DNA of 64,000 bases from Rhynchopus sp. YZ270_cl-10 (lineage: Eukaryota > Euglenozoa > Diplonemea > Diplonemida > Diplonemidae): the NCBI GenBank assembly GCA_964035575.1, contig OZ037849.1:744001-808000 (forward strand), written 5' to 3'. The notes beneath the pieces are model-generated. The model had not been told where the DNA came from and ran no database searches. It saw only the letters and a program-made list of their open reading frames with translations. The position numbers were made by a program, and so were the translations under genes. Below, piece by piece: positions 52,117 to 62,976 of the stretch (the stretch's first letter is position 1; every line of letters starts with the position of its first letter).

Positions 52117-53322
52117 ATGGAATTCACATGGTTGGAGGAGGTGTTAAGCACTTCAGGGTATGATCATGAGGAGGATAGACAGCAACTTTCGCCAAATGCT
52201 GTGAAGTCTCCCATGGCTGGGTCGGTGGGGACACCTTTGGTTGAGAGCACAGAGATGGCGAGCAGATCTTCAAAAGAAGGTGGAAATACTCCAAGCGACA
52301 TCGATGAACACCTTCTGCACAACAGCTCCGCTAGCTCCGCAAACGAGGTTTCATTGTGCTCTGCGACGTCTGAAGCCTATTACGCTAAGACGCTTCCTCC
52401 GTCTTCAATCACCAAAAAACCTATCGGAACGATCGGATATGGACAAGAACCCCCTTCTCCACCACCGCGGAATGGAAACTCACCGGATCCTGGTTTTATT
52501 CTTGGTCTGCTTGATATGATGCCAGAGGAATCCGCTGCCCCGGTGGTTCAAAAAGAAGAGAAGATGGATGAACGTCCTCCGTGGGGTTGGTTTCAGAATG
52601 GTGATGTATCGCCCCCTCCTCCGCAAGGGGGTTTGCCGTCGTTGGAGACGATGAAAACGCAGGAGGAAAATGAGTTTGTATCAGACCCTATGACGCAAGA
52701 GTTGATGCATCGGGTGGATGAAATGTATGAATCGATTTACAACAGTTGGGTGGTCAGCGTGAATCAGTTGGAGGAGCGTTTCGTGACAGAGCTTCCCCAA
52801 TGTGAGGTTCTGCTGGCGCAGATTCAGATGCTGCTGATGGAGAACCACAAACTCAAAAACGAAAATTTTCAGATCCGTTCTCAATCCCAAGCATGGCAGA
52901 GGCTCCAAAGAGGGGGGACGACACCTTTATCTAGCAATGGGCTGACCCCTTTGTCTCCGGCGTCACTCTCATCGCCAACGTATATGGATTCATTGCCACT
53001 CCTTCTTCAGCAGGATCAGGTGAACATTGAAGACCTCGATGACGAGAAAGCCTTTGAATCTCAAATTGACCGCGCCAAGCTCAAGACCAAGCTCTGCAAA
53101 TATTTCATGCAAAGCGAGCAGGGTACCTGCCCATTCTTCCGCCGCCACGGATGGTGTGCCTTCGCCCATGGAGAAAAAGAGCTGAACACAGCAGCACACC
53201 CAGGGGCAGGCAGCCCCATGCTCCCCCCAACCCCTCCCTTAGTGCCAAGCCCTTTGAGCATGAATGAGAATATCCCGATGGCGCTCAGCCCAGCTCTGCT
53301 CATGGAGCCCATGCATTATTAA
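52117..53322 (+). CDS. CCCH zinc-finger protein
   Basis: Single exon, 401 aa. Most of the protein is Ser/Pro/Gln-rich and looks disordered, with many Ser-Pro and Thr-Pro sites that could be phosphorylated. Residues about 190-260 are helical and could form a coiled coil (LMHRVDEMYESIYNSW, LLMENHKLKNENFQ). One CCCH finger lies near the C-terminus after the typical lead-in TKLCKYF: Cys327, Cys338, Cys347, His351, spacing C-x10-C-x8-C-x3-H with CAFAH. This is longer than the usual C-x8-C-x5-C-x3-H. Such fingers bind RNA in many post-transcriptional regulators, so RNA binding is the likely role. Start 52117 follows a long C/T tract. An in-frame upstream stretch is low-complexity. The gene is bracketed by inverted repeats. 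Confidence 0.82.
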   Translation: MEFTWLEEVLSTSGYDHEEDRQQLSPNAVKSPMAGSVGTPLVESTEMASRSSKEGGNTPSDIDEHLLHNSSASSANEVSLCSATSEAYYAKTLPPSSITKKPIGTIGYGQEPPSPPPRNGNSPDPGFILGLLDMMPEESAAPVVQKEEKMDERPPWGWFQNGDVSPPPPQGGLPSLETMKTQEENEFVSDPMTQELMHRVDEMYESIYNSWVVSVNQLEERFVTELPQCEVLLAQIQMLLMENHKLKNENFQIRSQSQAWQRLQRGGTTPLSSNGLTPLSPASLSSPTYMDSLPLLLQQDQVNIEDLDDEKAFESQIDRAKLKTKLCKYFMQSEQGTCPFFRRHGWCAFAHGEKELNTAAHPGAGSPMLPPTPPLVPSPLSMNENIPMALSPALLMEPMHY

Positions 53323-53949
53323 GGTGGGATGTTTTTTTTTTCTAGAAATTTTCAAAAAAAAAAAAAAAAAAAACCCCGACTATTTTGTCTCTGGAGACTG
53401 CTTTACAGAGTCCAAAAAGGCAAAAAAAAAAGGGGGTGGAGCGAAAACAAACCAAGAAAAAGCAAAAAAAATAAAATAAAAAAATCCCTCTTCTTACTTG
53501 TGTGCTACAGACAAACATGACAACGCTAACCACGACTGCCACGGCAGAGCGGGGTCCCTAACGGTTCACTGGGGGGGATCCACATAGATAAAGAAAACAA
53601 AAAATACGAAAGCAAGGAAGAAAACCAGTAAAAAAAAAAAAAATCCCCTGTCCATTGCAGAGCTCGCGCTAAAGTCCATCCCTCATCCCGGGATTTTTGG
53701 GGGTTTTGGTAGGAACGTTTTTTTTTTGCAGTACGGGGATTTCATTAAGAAACCAGAAGTTCTAATATTGTTGAGTAAGACCACCACATAGTGGACTTGC
53801 ATATACATGTGACCCCGCCGTGGAACGCAATTGGCTCGGAAAGTCAAAAGAAAGAGGAGAAAAAAGAAAAGGAAAAAAAAAAAAAAGTTGGTTACCGTGC
53901 GCCTGCGGCGCTGCCTGTTCCCTTCCAGTTTCTACAGGCAAACACTTGC

Positions 53950-54435
53950 CCCCTTTACCTTACACTGACGGGTTTTGACCAAAACCAAGAACTTGTCCAT
54001 TTCGGCAAATTGACCCCACCACAGAACGGACGAATTCCGGAAATGCAAATGCCGGTGTTTTCGCGCATTTTCATGTTGCAAGACGTCAGGATCAGGGAGA
54101 GAAAATCTGGTTGTGGGATTTACATTGGCCCTCTTTACCCACATGGATTTTGACCAAAACCAAAAAATTGGCCATTTCGGCAAAGTGACCCCACCACAGC
54201 GCGGACGGATTCCGGAAATTCCAATCGCGGTATGTTTTGGGGCTGAAAACCCACTGATTTTCAGGAGAAAAATTGCTTCCAAATCTCGGAATTTTCCGAA
54301 TTTTCCTGAAAATGACCCTTGTTTACGAGTATGGGTTCATATTTTGCGAAAATTTAAGTCACTAAAATTTTGTCCATTTTTCCGTATATACCCCACCACA
54401 AGCCGGGATTGGCCCGGAAATGCCACAAAACGGGG
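53950..54435 (+). repeat. Three degraded tandem units of the GTGGGGTCA family
   Basis: Units start near 53950, 54128 and 54327. Each contains TTGTCCATTT or TTGGCCATTT, then GACCCCACCACA (or TACCCCACCACA), then a CGGA..TTCCGGAAAT or GGCCCGGAAAT piece. The same modules occur in reverse at about 5611-5655 and around 23515-23550. Confidence 0.55.
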
Positions 54436-55143
54436 TTTCCGGGCCTCCCCAGCTAACCTTTTCAAGGAACGTTTTTCCGTACCCGAAATCCATTTTTTCC
54501 CCATTTTTTCCCATAATTAGCGCGACCACTGGTCCATTGTTGTTTCCCTTCCCCCCCTTTTTACCTCATTCTTATCCCCCCCCTTTTTCTTTTTAAAACT
54601 GGCGACCCTTTTCACTCTCCTCTCGTACCTTTCCCTTTCTCCTCAAAAGCACAACAACAAAAAAATCAATACGCTTTGTGTTTTTGAGTTGTAAAAATGC
54701 AGAAGTAAAATAAAATGGAAACATACCACAATGCCCAACCGAACAAAAAAAAAATACCTGATTTTTTTTTTCCCCAACACATGACGTATTCCCCCTTCTT
54801 CCCACCTCTTCTCTCTCCCCCCTTCTTTGGTGCGTTGCCGTTTGTTTTTCTAGAACGACAGAAGTCACCTATTGTCTTGTGATAATAAGATGTGTGTTCG
54901 TGAAGCCATTCCTGTTTTGACAACTTTCTTTTTTTTTCTTTTTCTTTTTGGTGTTTTTTCGGAGACGTGTCTGCGTATCCATTTAAAGGGGCTCCTAGGC
55001 AGGACTCAGGTTACCTGGGCCTTCTTTTTTTTTTGACGAAAACTATGGTGTCAAAAAATCATAACTAAAATATAACACTTTTAGAAAATTGCAATTTTTG
55101 TTTTTGTTTTTGTTTGTTAGAGGCATTCGTCATTTTCATTTTA

Positions 55144-55217
55144 CACGGGTTGCCGACGATCGTAGTACGAAATTTTACGATCGTAAAATTTTGTACTACG
55201 ATCGTCGGCAACCCGTG
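55144..55217. repeat. 74-bp near-perfect palindrome
   Basis: CACGGGTTGCCGACGATCGT at the left is mirrored by ACGATCGTCGGCAACCCGTG at the right around the centre TTTTACGA/TCGTAAAA (between 55180 and 55181). Only one base pair is mismatched. There is no spacer. No gene lies within 1.8 kb to the left or 4 kb to the right. Confidence 0.92.
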
Positions 55218-55799
55218 ATTTTACCTTTTTAAAAAATTCGGAGGTTAGCGCATGCAGAGCAGGCTGTCTTCTCAGCTTCTCAGCTTCTCCAAACCTTTCT
55301 TTTATAACCTGTGCACTATGTTACATTTCACAAGAGTGAGCTTTTTTTTATATTGCAACCTTCTTTTTTCCAAATGACGAACCACTGCAGTTCCCCTGCG
55401 GGCTTCGGTTCATCTTACAAAAAAAAAATCCTTTTTTTTTTCCTCTTCATTCATTTGAACTACGGTTGTGTTTGGCGTGGCTTTACTCCTCTTCCACACA
55501 CTTGATTTGAGTGGAAACACACAACAACCACACTCATCCTCCCACGGTTAGACTTCCATCCAAAACGGGGACACGAGGACGACATTAGCTAACACAACAA
55601 CGACGTACAAAAAAGTGAAGAATTTTTTCCCCCCCCCTTCCAATGAGTCAACAACTACACACACTCCTTCACTGGCTTTCCTGCCTTTATTGGCAGTGAA
55701 GACGCAAACACTTCCTCATCCCCCCACGAATCAGTTCCCTTACACTGTGGACCAGCACGATGGCCTATGCTATCTTGCTACCTGTCCTCAGTGTAGGGC

Positions 55800-56473
55800 A
55801 AGCATGTCCTTAAATCCGGGAAAAATCAGGATTTTTCTGATTTTTAAATCTCAAAATTTTCTTATAGAAAAAAAAATTTTCGCGCTGCGCGCGAAAATTT
55901 TTCGCGCACAACAGGAGAAGATATTTTTTTGTTGTTGTAGGCGGGGCGGTCACATTTTTCTCCCCACCACAGTGCCTTATCCAAGAATCAGATTTCAAGA
56001 TTTTTGGGGTCAGTTTGTGTTTCCCCCCAAGATGTTTTTCAGTTCTGACCAGCGAAGACATTGGGAACATAGGGAACTGTATTTTATTTTCCTTTTGCGG
56101 AGCAAAAGGAATAACACAAAATGGCGCCGCAGGCGAAAAAATAATAGGGTACGGTGTAAAATGTAGCTTTTTACACTACAGAGTCAGTCAACGAACCCTT
56201 TTTTGCGGAGCAAAAAGTAATAAATAATGGCGCCGCAAGCAAAAAAAATTAGGGGACAGCCTGGGATTTCACGGTGCGGTCAGTAACTCAGTTCCCCAGG
56301 GTACTCCCGTGGTTCAACCACTGTTCTACCAGGAAATTATTCCGACCTCCCTAAAAAAGACACTGCCCCATATCCATATGAAAATTTTTTCACCGGAAAA
56401 AATAAAATTTTCTTATAAAATTTTCTTATAGAAAATCCTGAATCCTAAATCCGATTTAGAGGACAGCATGGTG
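55800..56473 (+). repeat. 670-bp inverted repeat, right copy
   Basis: Reverse complement of 51008-51678 with very few differences. The pair brackets about 4.1 kb including the CCCH gene. It includes ACATTGGGAACATAGGGAAC, two NAATGGCGCCGCA modules and ACTCCCGTGGTTCAACCACT. Confidence 0.85.
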
Positions 56474-59400
56474 TAGGGGTCTGGAAAAAAAAATTAGGGT
56501 TTACTTTTAAACTTGTGCTTTCATCCAGATGGCTGGCATTGTATGTCAGTCGGAGGCGCCTGCATCAATAACTACAGTTTTGAGAGTAAGATGATGAAAG
56601 GGGCTGGATCTCTCTCCGTAGATGGTAACTGTTCCCCTTATAGCTGTGTGTGCTCGAGGGGGGCATAATTCATGTTGCAAAGTTTCTATTATTTTTTTCT
56701 TCTTCTTCTTCTTAATTGTACAAAATACGAAAAGGGAATGTGTGTTTACACCTCGGATGCTTTCTGTTGATTTTTTGGCCAGAAAGTGTATGGTTTTTTT
56801 ACTGCATTTTTTTAAAATCTCTCCTTCTCTTTTTTAAACTTATATAAAAGCTTCATTTGATTGAAAGATGTGTGTTTCGAAACCGCACTCTCATCTCCAG
56901 GTTGGTATGAAGAAATGAATAAATGGACCTTTCAAAAGAGGTCAGTCGAGACAAATGACCACCTCTTCTGATTGTGATACAAAAAAATAAAACGAAAAAA
57001 AAAGGGAGGGGGCGACATTGTGTACAGATCCTCAGTAGGTGATTGTCGATACAACAAAAAAGAAAGAAAAAAAATGAACAGTGACCATGTGTTGTCTTAA
57101 AAGACCTTAAAAAAGGAATTTCCTTGAGGATGAAACTGCATCTATACCTTTGAAATTCATTCGCCTTCGGGCGACCTTGTGTACAGAACCCCGTCTTCGG
57201 CACAGGGGATTGCCGAAAACTACAATTAAAAAAAAACAAAAAAAAAATACCACCTCCCGAAACAGGCGCAAGTAATTTTCACTAAGTCAGCTCATCTTTT
57301 ATTTTTGTCCTTGTGTACCCATAAGCATATTATATTGAGTTGTGCGCAGCAAAAAAAAGGGGGGAGGGGCAAAGCAAAAAAAAAAAAAAAATAAGACAAA
57401 AAACAAAACAAAAAACATGATATTTATACCAGTAGGTGTAAAGTGATTGTCGATACAACAAAAAAAAAATTCCTTTTTTTTAAACCATTTTTTGTTTGAA
57501 AAACTTTTTTGAAAAATAGCAAAACAAAAACAAAAAAATTGTTTTTCTTCTCCTCCTTCATATTCTCATTCTCTTTCTCTCTCATCATGCACCCCACCCC
57601 CTTTTTTTTTTTCAGCGTCTGCAGAAACGTTTGTACTTTCAACTTCATTTTTTGTTCTCCTCCCCACTTTTCAAGACTCAGAAGCTGAGCGAGAAGGACA
57701 CCAAATACAAAATGTACCAAAAAAAAAAACCCCCCCTCCGAAAAACAAAAACACTGGTGCCCAATACAAGCCATGTTTTAAAATAAAAAATAATATGGTG
57801 TGCTCAAAAATATTCTCTCCTTCTCAAAAAAATGTTCCCTTTTTTCTTCTTCTCTTTGTCAGTGCCTGCGTCCCAGAGGTGTTTGCACTATCAACTTCAC
57901 TTTCTTTTACATGTGTCTGCACAATATAAAAAAAAACACCACTTTTTGAACAATGCCAGTAACCCCTCACTCCTTCTCTCTCTTCTTTTCACCCCCTTTC
58001 AATAAAGCTAAAACATTAACGCGATAATACATTATGCAAAAAGATTCTGTCTTTTGACTGGCGCTTTCTAAAGTTAGATGGAAAAGAAAAGAATAATTTG
58101 TCAGGTAGGGTAGTCTGTCTAAAATGGCGGCTACACAAATTATCAACAAAAAAAAAAAAGAAAAAAGGGTGACTGTGCGCCTGCCGGGTCTGTTTACAGT
58201 TTCCCTGTCAGCAACTCCCAAGCAACACTCCGGGGTTCGATAACCCGCGGAGTGTCAGTGCTTGTGTCGTTGGGAGGTGTTGTGCACTATGAACCTCACT
58301 TTATATTCCATTTTCTCCCTCCCCATCCACTCCTCCCTTTTTTTTCTCCGAATTTCTTCTTTTTCCTTCCCCCTCTCCCACCCCATTCCCATTCTTTCCT
58401 TGTTCACCGGGGACTCTTGTTTTCCAGCAACGTTTCCACGTTGACAAGGGACGCAGTGGGGTGCGGTCTCACCTCTTTCTCTTTCTCGTTGTTATCCAAA
58501 TTCCCTTTTTCTCCACTCTCACCCTACCCTGCCCAAAGCCATATCACAAAAACCAATAAGCAGTAAGCAAGCCAGTCCCTCCATTGTTGTTGTTGTTGTG
58601 CCGGTGTTGAGTCATCCTAAATGGTTGCATCCTGAGTGACCGCATTATCAACGTCACTTTCATTAGAAATTAGCCCCCAAAGTAAGATATCATCATATCA
58701 GCTTTAGAGTCAAAAGAAAGAAAAAAAGGAGGAAAAAAATCAGCATGTGTGCCCACGTCTCACTCCCCTATAATGGGGTGCACACAGACTGAAAAAATAG
58801 TAAAAATTAAAGGTAAAAGAAAGCAGAAAAGAAAAGACATAAAAAACAACGGTACTATGAGAGGGAACGCAACAAGGAACAACCAAACAACTAAAAGGCA
58901 CCAACAAAACTAAGCAACATACAAAAAAAAAAAGGCAAAACAAAGGGAAAGGTTTATCAACAAATAACAAAAAGACTGCCCTCCATCTCCACCCCTTTGC
59001 ATGCGACACTTCTTGTTGCTGTTCTTGATTTTACAGTACTGCACACTTCCCTACTGCTCCCCAGCAAAAGTACCAAAAGACCAGCATTCTTCAAATCACG
59101 TGACAGGATAACTACCTCACGACCACATGAGACCACACACTCTATAGCGGGGGTTTGTAGCCAGAGCAAGAACAGTCAATGGCATTGCACGCAGGCAGAC
59201 TATTGCAGAATTACAGCTTTCACCGAACACCCATTTTCCTTTTTCCAGAAACAAAACTCCACTGCCTTGGGGGTAAACGCAACTGTGTTGCAAGGTGAGG
59301 GGGGGCAGGTGGGCTGTGTGTCTTTATTGAAGGCTTTAGTGGTCGGAAATTTGTTCTTCAGCAGCCTCACGAGGGAGGTAGAACTGTTTTCATGACTGAT

Positions 59401-59584
59401 GTGGCTGCGTTATTGTGCAGGTGGCAGGGGTCGGCTGTATTGGGCCAATTTACGCCCGCAACAGCACTACCATGCTGTGATATCCTTGAAGCAAGACATC
59501 ACAGATGTCTGATGATGAAGAGGCCCTTAAAAAGGGGGAAATACTTCTTATCCAACCACTCCTCCACAAGAACACAGGTACCTG
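56474..59584. other. Repeat-rich intergenic region
   Basis: No gene supported in 3.1 kb. It holds family C repeats at about 56516-56580, 57858-57908, 58253-58305 and 58625-58665 (core TCAGTCGGAGG or CATTATCAAC); two copies of GTGATTGTCGATACAACA (about 57039 and 57439); and the left member of a direct repeat pair (58381-58657) whose partner lies beyond the cyclase pseudogene. Confidence 0.55.
58381..58657 (+). repeat. Direct repeat left of the cyclase pseudogene
   Basis: Matches 62035-62416: CAGCAACGTTTCCACGTTGA, AAGGGACGCAGTGGGGTG, CTCGTTGTTATCCAAATTCC and AGCCATATCACAAAAAC in the same order. The right copy is longer because about 95 bp, including a family B fragment, are inserted before the shared end CATCCTAAATGGTTG. 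Confidence 0.85.
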
Positions 59585-61971
59585 ATGGGAGGGGAGATGG
59601 GGATGCAGTGTCTCAATGGCGTGCTCTCCTTGGACGGGACACTGAGCACCAAAAAGAAGGAGCTGCGCACACAGTTCTTCATCTTTCTCTGTGTAGCTTG
59701 GTTGGGCACTGCACTTGGTCTGGTGGTGAACATCGACATACAGAAAAAGCACGTCATCAACTTGGTAGGAACACTTGTGCGCTCAGCATTGCGATCTGTG
59801 CAGTGCTGTGCAGGGTTCCGTTGACAACACCCATTGTGGTGGGCTCGCTGTACGTGATGACATTTGGAATACTGATGTGGGATTTGAGTGGGCGAGCAAT
59901 CTCCGTTGAGCAGTGGCCTGCCCTCGTGATCATCATCGACGTGCTGCTTGTGATGCAGGTGCCCACACGGTACAGTCTGGGTCTTGTCTGTTTCATTAAC
60001 ATGTGGTTGTTGCTGCTTGGTGTTGAGGAGAGCTTCAGGTTTGGGATTTTCGACCTGCCAGGGTTGCCTGAACAGGAGGGCGAGTACGGACGGCTGTATC
60101 ACTTGAAGGAGAAGTTTGTCTGTGAGACGCCACCCTGTCCAGTGGAGTTCCCTGCGCCTCGCCTAATACCTGCAGTAGGTGTGTTTTCGGTTGACTTCAT
60201 CGTGACACGGGGTTTCGCACGCCAAGTACTGAAGGAGCAGGCATCAATGGAGCGGACGATCAACGCTGTGCAAGAGATTGCGTCGTTGCTCGCAAAGTAC
60301 GACGTGGAAGGTGTGGCACGGATGCTTGCGGCACGTGACTCAGAGCTGCCTGAGGAGATGTACGAGACGCTGCAGACAATGGAGCAGAACCTGCGCCGCT
60401 ACAAGCCCTACCTCCCTGCTGCGCTGTTTGAGGAGATGGAGGAGCAGGAGAGGCGACAGAGCTGTGATCCTGAGCACGTGTCTGTGGCACCACCTGGGGT
60501 GGAAACTGAAACAGCAACAATTGTGTTCACAGACATACGTGCGTCAACATCGATCTGGGAACATGCACCTGCAGGGATGCGTGCTGGGCTGAAGATCCAC
60601 AACGCTGTGATACGCGATGTGATGCGGATGTTTGGTGGGTACGAAGTGAAGACAATTGGCGACGCTTTTATGGTTGCCTTTGAATCAACACAGGACGGGG
60701 TGAACTTTGGTCTGCGTGTGCACGAACTCCTGCGTGAAGCTGTCTGGCCTGATTCGCTACTTGAGGATGCACCAATCTGTGCTGAACAGGGACCACTTTG
60801 GGGAGGACTGACTGTGCGCATTGGTGTGAACACAGGCCCTGTGACTGTGGAGCAGAACGCACTGACGGGACGGACAGACTACTTTGGCCACACAGTGAAT
60901 GTTGCTGCACGCCTTGAGAGCACATGCAATCCTGGTGCTGTGGCTGTGCCTTCTGACCTGTACACATCTGAGTGCAGGTCTTGCTCTGCTGTTGTTGGGG
61001 ATGCGGAGGCACTGGACTTGAAGGGTGTGTCTGGGACAACGTTTGTGTGTTGTGTGTGGCCTTTGTCACTTGGGGGTCGCAAGCACAGCCCCCTCAAAGA
61101 ACCTGTCGTGCTGAAAGGGCCATCCGTTCGTGAGTTCGAGGCTTCCCTCAGCTTGAGATCCAACTCAAGTTCAGTTTTGGGTTACACCGTCTGGTAACGG
61201 CAACTCTCCGACACTTCCCTTTGAGGCAACTGTGGGCACTGTGCATCTTGCCGTTGGTGACGAGTGTGACCCTTCAGCACTGCACAACCTGAGCCAGGCC
61301 CTGACGACCCTCACAGTGGCGCTGGACCAAAACGGTGGGACCTTGGTGACGCTGCTTGGGAGCCGTGTCTGTGTTGGGTGGAACCTGACCCGGCCAGCAC
61401 CTGCACACATGGAGAACGCAGTGCGCTTTGCACAACGCCTTTTGGGGACTGCAGTGCTGTCTGGTGCAGGGCTTGTGACGGGTTCGGTGCAGCACGGAGA
61501 TGTTGGTGCTCGGAAGCAACGCTTTGTGACTGTGATGGGGCAGACTGTGTACCGGAGTTGGGCGCTGTGCGACACGGCACGGAAGAGGAGGCAATGTTTG
61601 TAACCTCCGTTGGGGACTGTGCTTCCTGCTGCGTTGAAGCTGGCACTGCAGGCTGAGGGCAAAGCACATGATGGGTTGTACCAGGTCCTTCCGACGAGGA
61701 GTCGTTTGTGCGAAGAGAAGGAGAAGACGTGAGTGGTGCGTTGTGCCAATTTCCATTGTGCACTTGCACGTACAGTATGGTACGCCAAGTGGGTGCGCCA
61801 TACAAGACGTACATCGAGAAGAGCCTGGTTCTGGCCAATGCGCGTACTGAGGAGCCCGTCATTGACAAGAACGACAAGAACACAGTCCGATTTGAGGTGC
61901 AGGACCTTACCAGAGAAATGGCCTTCACCGCTGAGGGCGAGGTTTCGAAGATGTGTGTTCGTGATCTTTGA
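59585..61971 (+). pseudogene. Full-size membrane adenylate cyclase, frame disrupted
   Basis: Full-length relative of the three short cyclase-like proteins. From 59585: opener GVLSLDGTLSTKKKELR, membrane module, FRFGIFDLPGLPEQEGEYGR, CETPPCP loop, helical linker (INAVQEIASLLAKYDVEG, LRRYKPYLPAALFEE). Then a complete class III catalytic domain: FTDIRAST (metal Asp), VKTIGDAF (purine-selecting Lys, second metal Asp), TDYFGHTVNVAARLE (Asp, Asn and Arg in place), so adenylate cyclase specificity. A second, degenerate cyclase domain follows (61.2-61.6 kb), and a last exon 61776-61971 after a 47-nt GTGAGT intron. The frame shifts near 59.78 kb and between 61.15 and 61.19 kb, and is interrupted again near 61.60 kb. 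It is either a recent pseudogene or affected by sequence errors. Direct repeats flank it. Confidence 0.8.
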
Positions 61972-62034
61972 TTACTATTTGACTACTTTGCTGTTTGCCG
62001 GTGTTGAACGGATGGCAAACACCGGCTCACAGCA

Positions 62035-62416
62035 CCCCATTCCCTTCTTTCCTTGTTCACGGGGACTCTTGTTTTACAGCAACGTTTCCACGTTGACAAG
62101 GGACGCAGTGGGGTGTGGGTCTCACACCTCTTTCTCTTTCTCGTTGTTATCCAAATTCCCTTTTTCTCCACTCTCACCCTACCCTGCCCAAAGCCATATC
62201 ACAAAAACAATAAGCAGTAATCAAGCCGCCCCTTCCATTGTAGGTGTTGCTGTTGTGCCGATGTTGAGTGTTGTGTTCAAATGCTTTAGTATAACGGGAG
62301 GACGTGGCAAATACATTCCTTTGGAGGGCTTTGTATTTCAAAGGTTCGTTGTTTCACTGTGCATGGGTCATCATCCTAAATGGTTGTATCCTGAGAGTGA
62401 CTGCACATTATCAACG
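62035..62416 (+). repeat. Direct repeat right of the cyclase pseudogene
   Basis: Partner of 58381-58657, with small substitutions and a roughly 95-bp insertion at about 62270-62366. Confidence 0.85.
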
Positions 62417-62815
62417 TAGTACATTTTTAAAGACCACCAAAACAACAAGAGCACATAGCAAAAACAACAACTTTCATTCAACCTCCCTTCCCCCCTGCTC
62501 TCTCCACAACCATGCTTACTATTCTTGAGTCTGACTAAGCATGTCGTCCTATGCATTGCGCTCTAATTATACTCTAATCAGTGCATTAGAGTATACTCAG
62601 AGTCTTTAAAACTCTAACTGGACTCTAATTATTACTGAACTCTAATTAGAGTCTAATTAGAGCATAATTAGAGTCTTTATATTAACGTGCAATTATAAAC
62701 TCTTCACAAAATCCGGGTGTGGTGGTAGTTTTTGCGGTGTCGCATTCCCTCATGTGTGGGTCACTCACACTTGAGGGCATGTGCCACTGCGACCTACATA
62801 GGAACCTTAGGCATA

Positions 62816-62976
62816 CAGTGCACACGAGTCGTATTGTCGTATACGAAAATCCACGATAATATTTTTACGGGGGTTCCACACCCAATCGTATACACGATAA
62901 TATACGAGTCGTATGCGATAATTTTCTCTTGGATCCCGAATACGATAATATACGATAATACGACTCGTGTGCACTG
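62816..62976. repeat. MITE-like element with terminal inverted repeats
   Basis: The left end CAGTGCACACGAGTCGTATT (from 62816) is matched in reverse complement by the right end (to 62976) over about 27 bp with one mismatch. A weaker match (GGAACC, TTAGGCA or TAAGCA) extends outward to about 62801 and 62997. The interior has repeated ACGATAATA and an internal GAGTCGTAT copy. It has no coding capacity. Confidence 0.75.

Larger units (their letters stand above)
53323..55799. other. Repeat-rich intergenic region
   Basis: No gene supported. It holds poly-A stretches; a reverse copy of the CGCCTGCGGCG motif (about 53893-53920); three degraded tandem units (about 53950-54435); a C/T-rich stretch (54545-54600); the perfect-looking palindrome at 55144-55217; and short low-complexity frames. 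Confidence 0.6.

Noticed and set aside
59392-59830. Continuous frame upstream of the cyclase membrane module
   Set aside because: Its first 130 codons show no similarity to the paralogs. The paralog-like N-terminus lies in another frame from 59585, so the gene is frame-disrupted instead.
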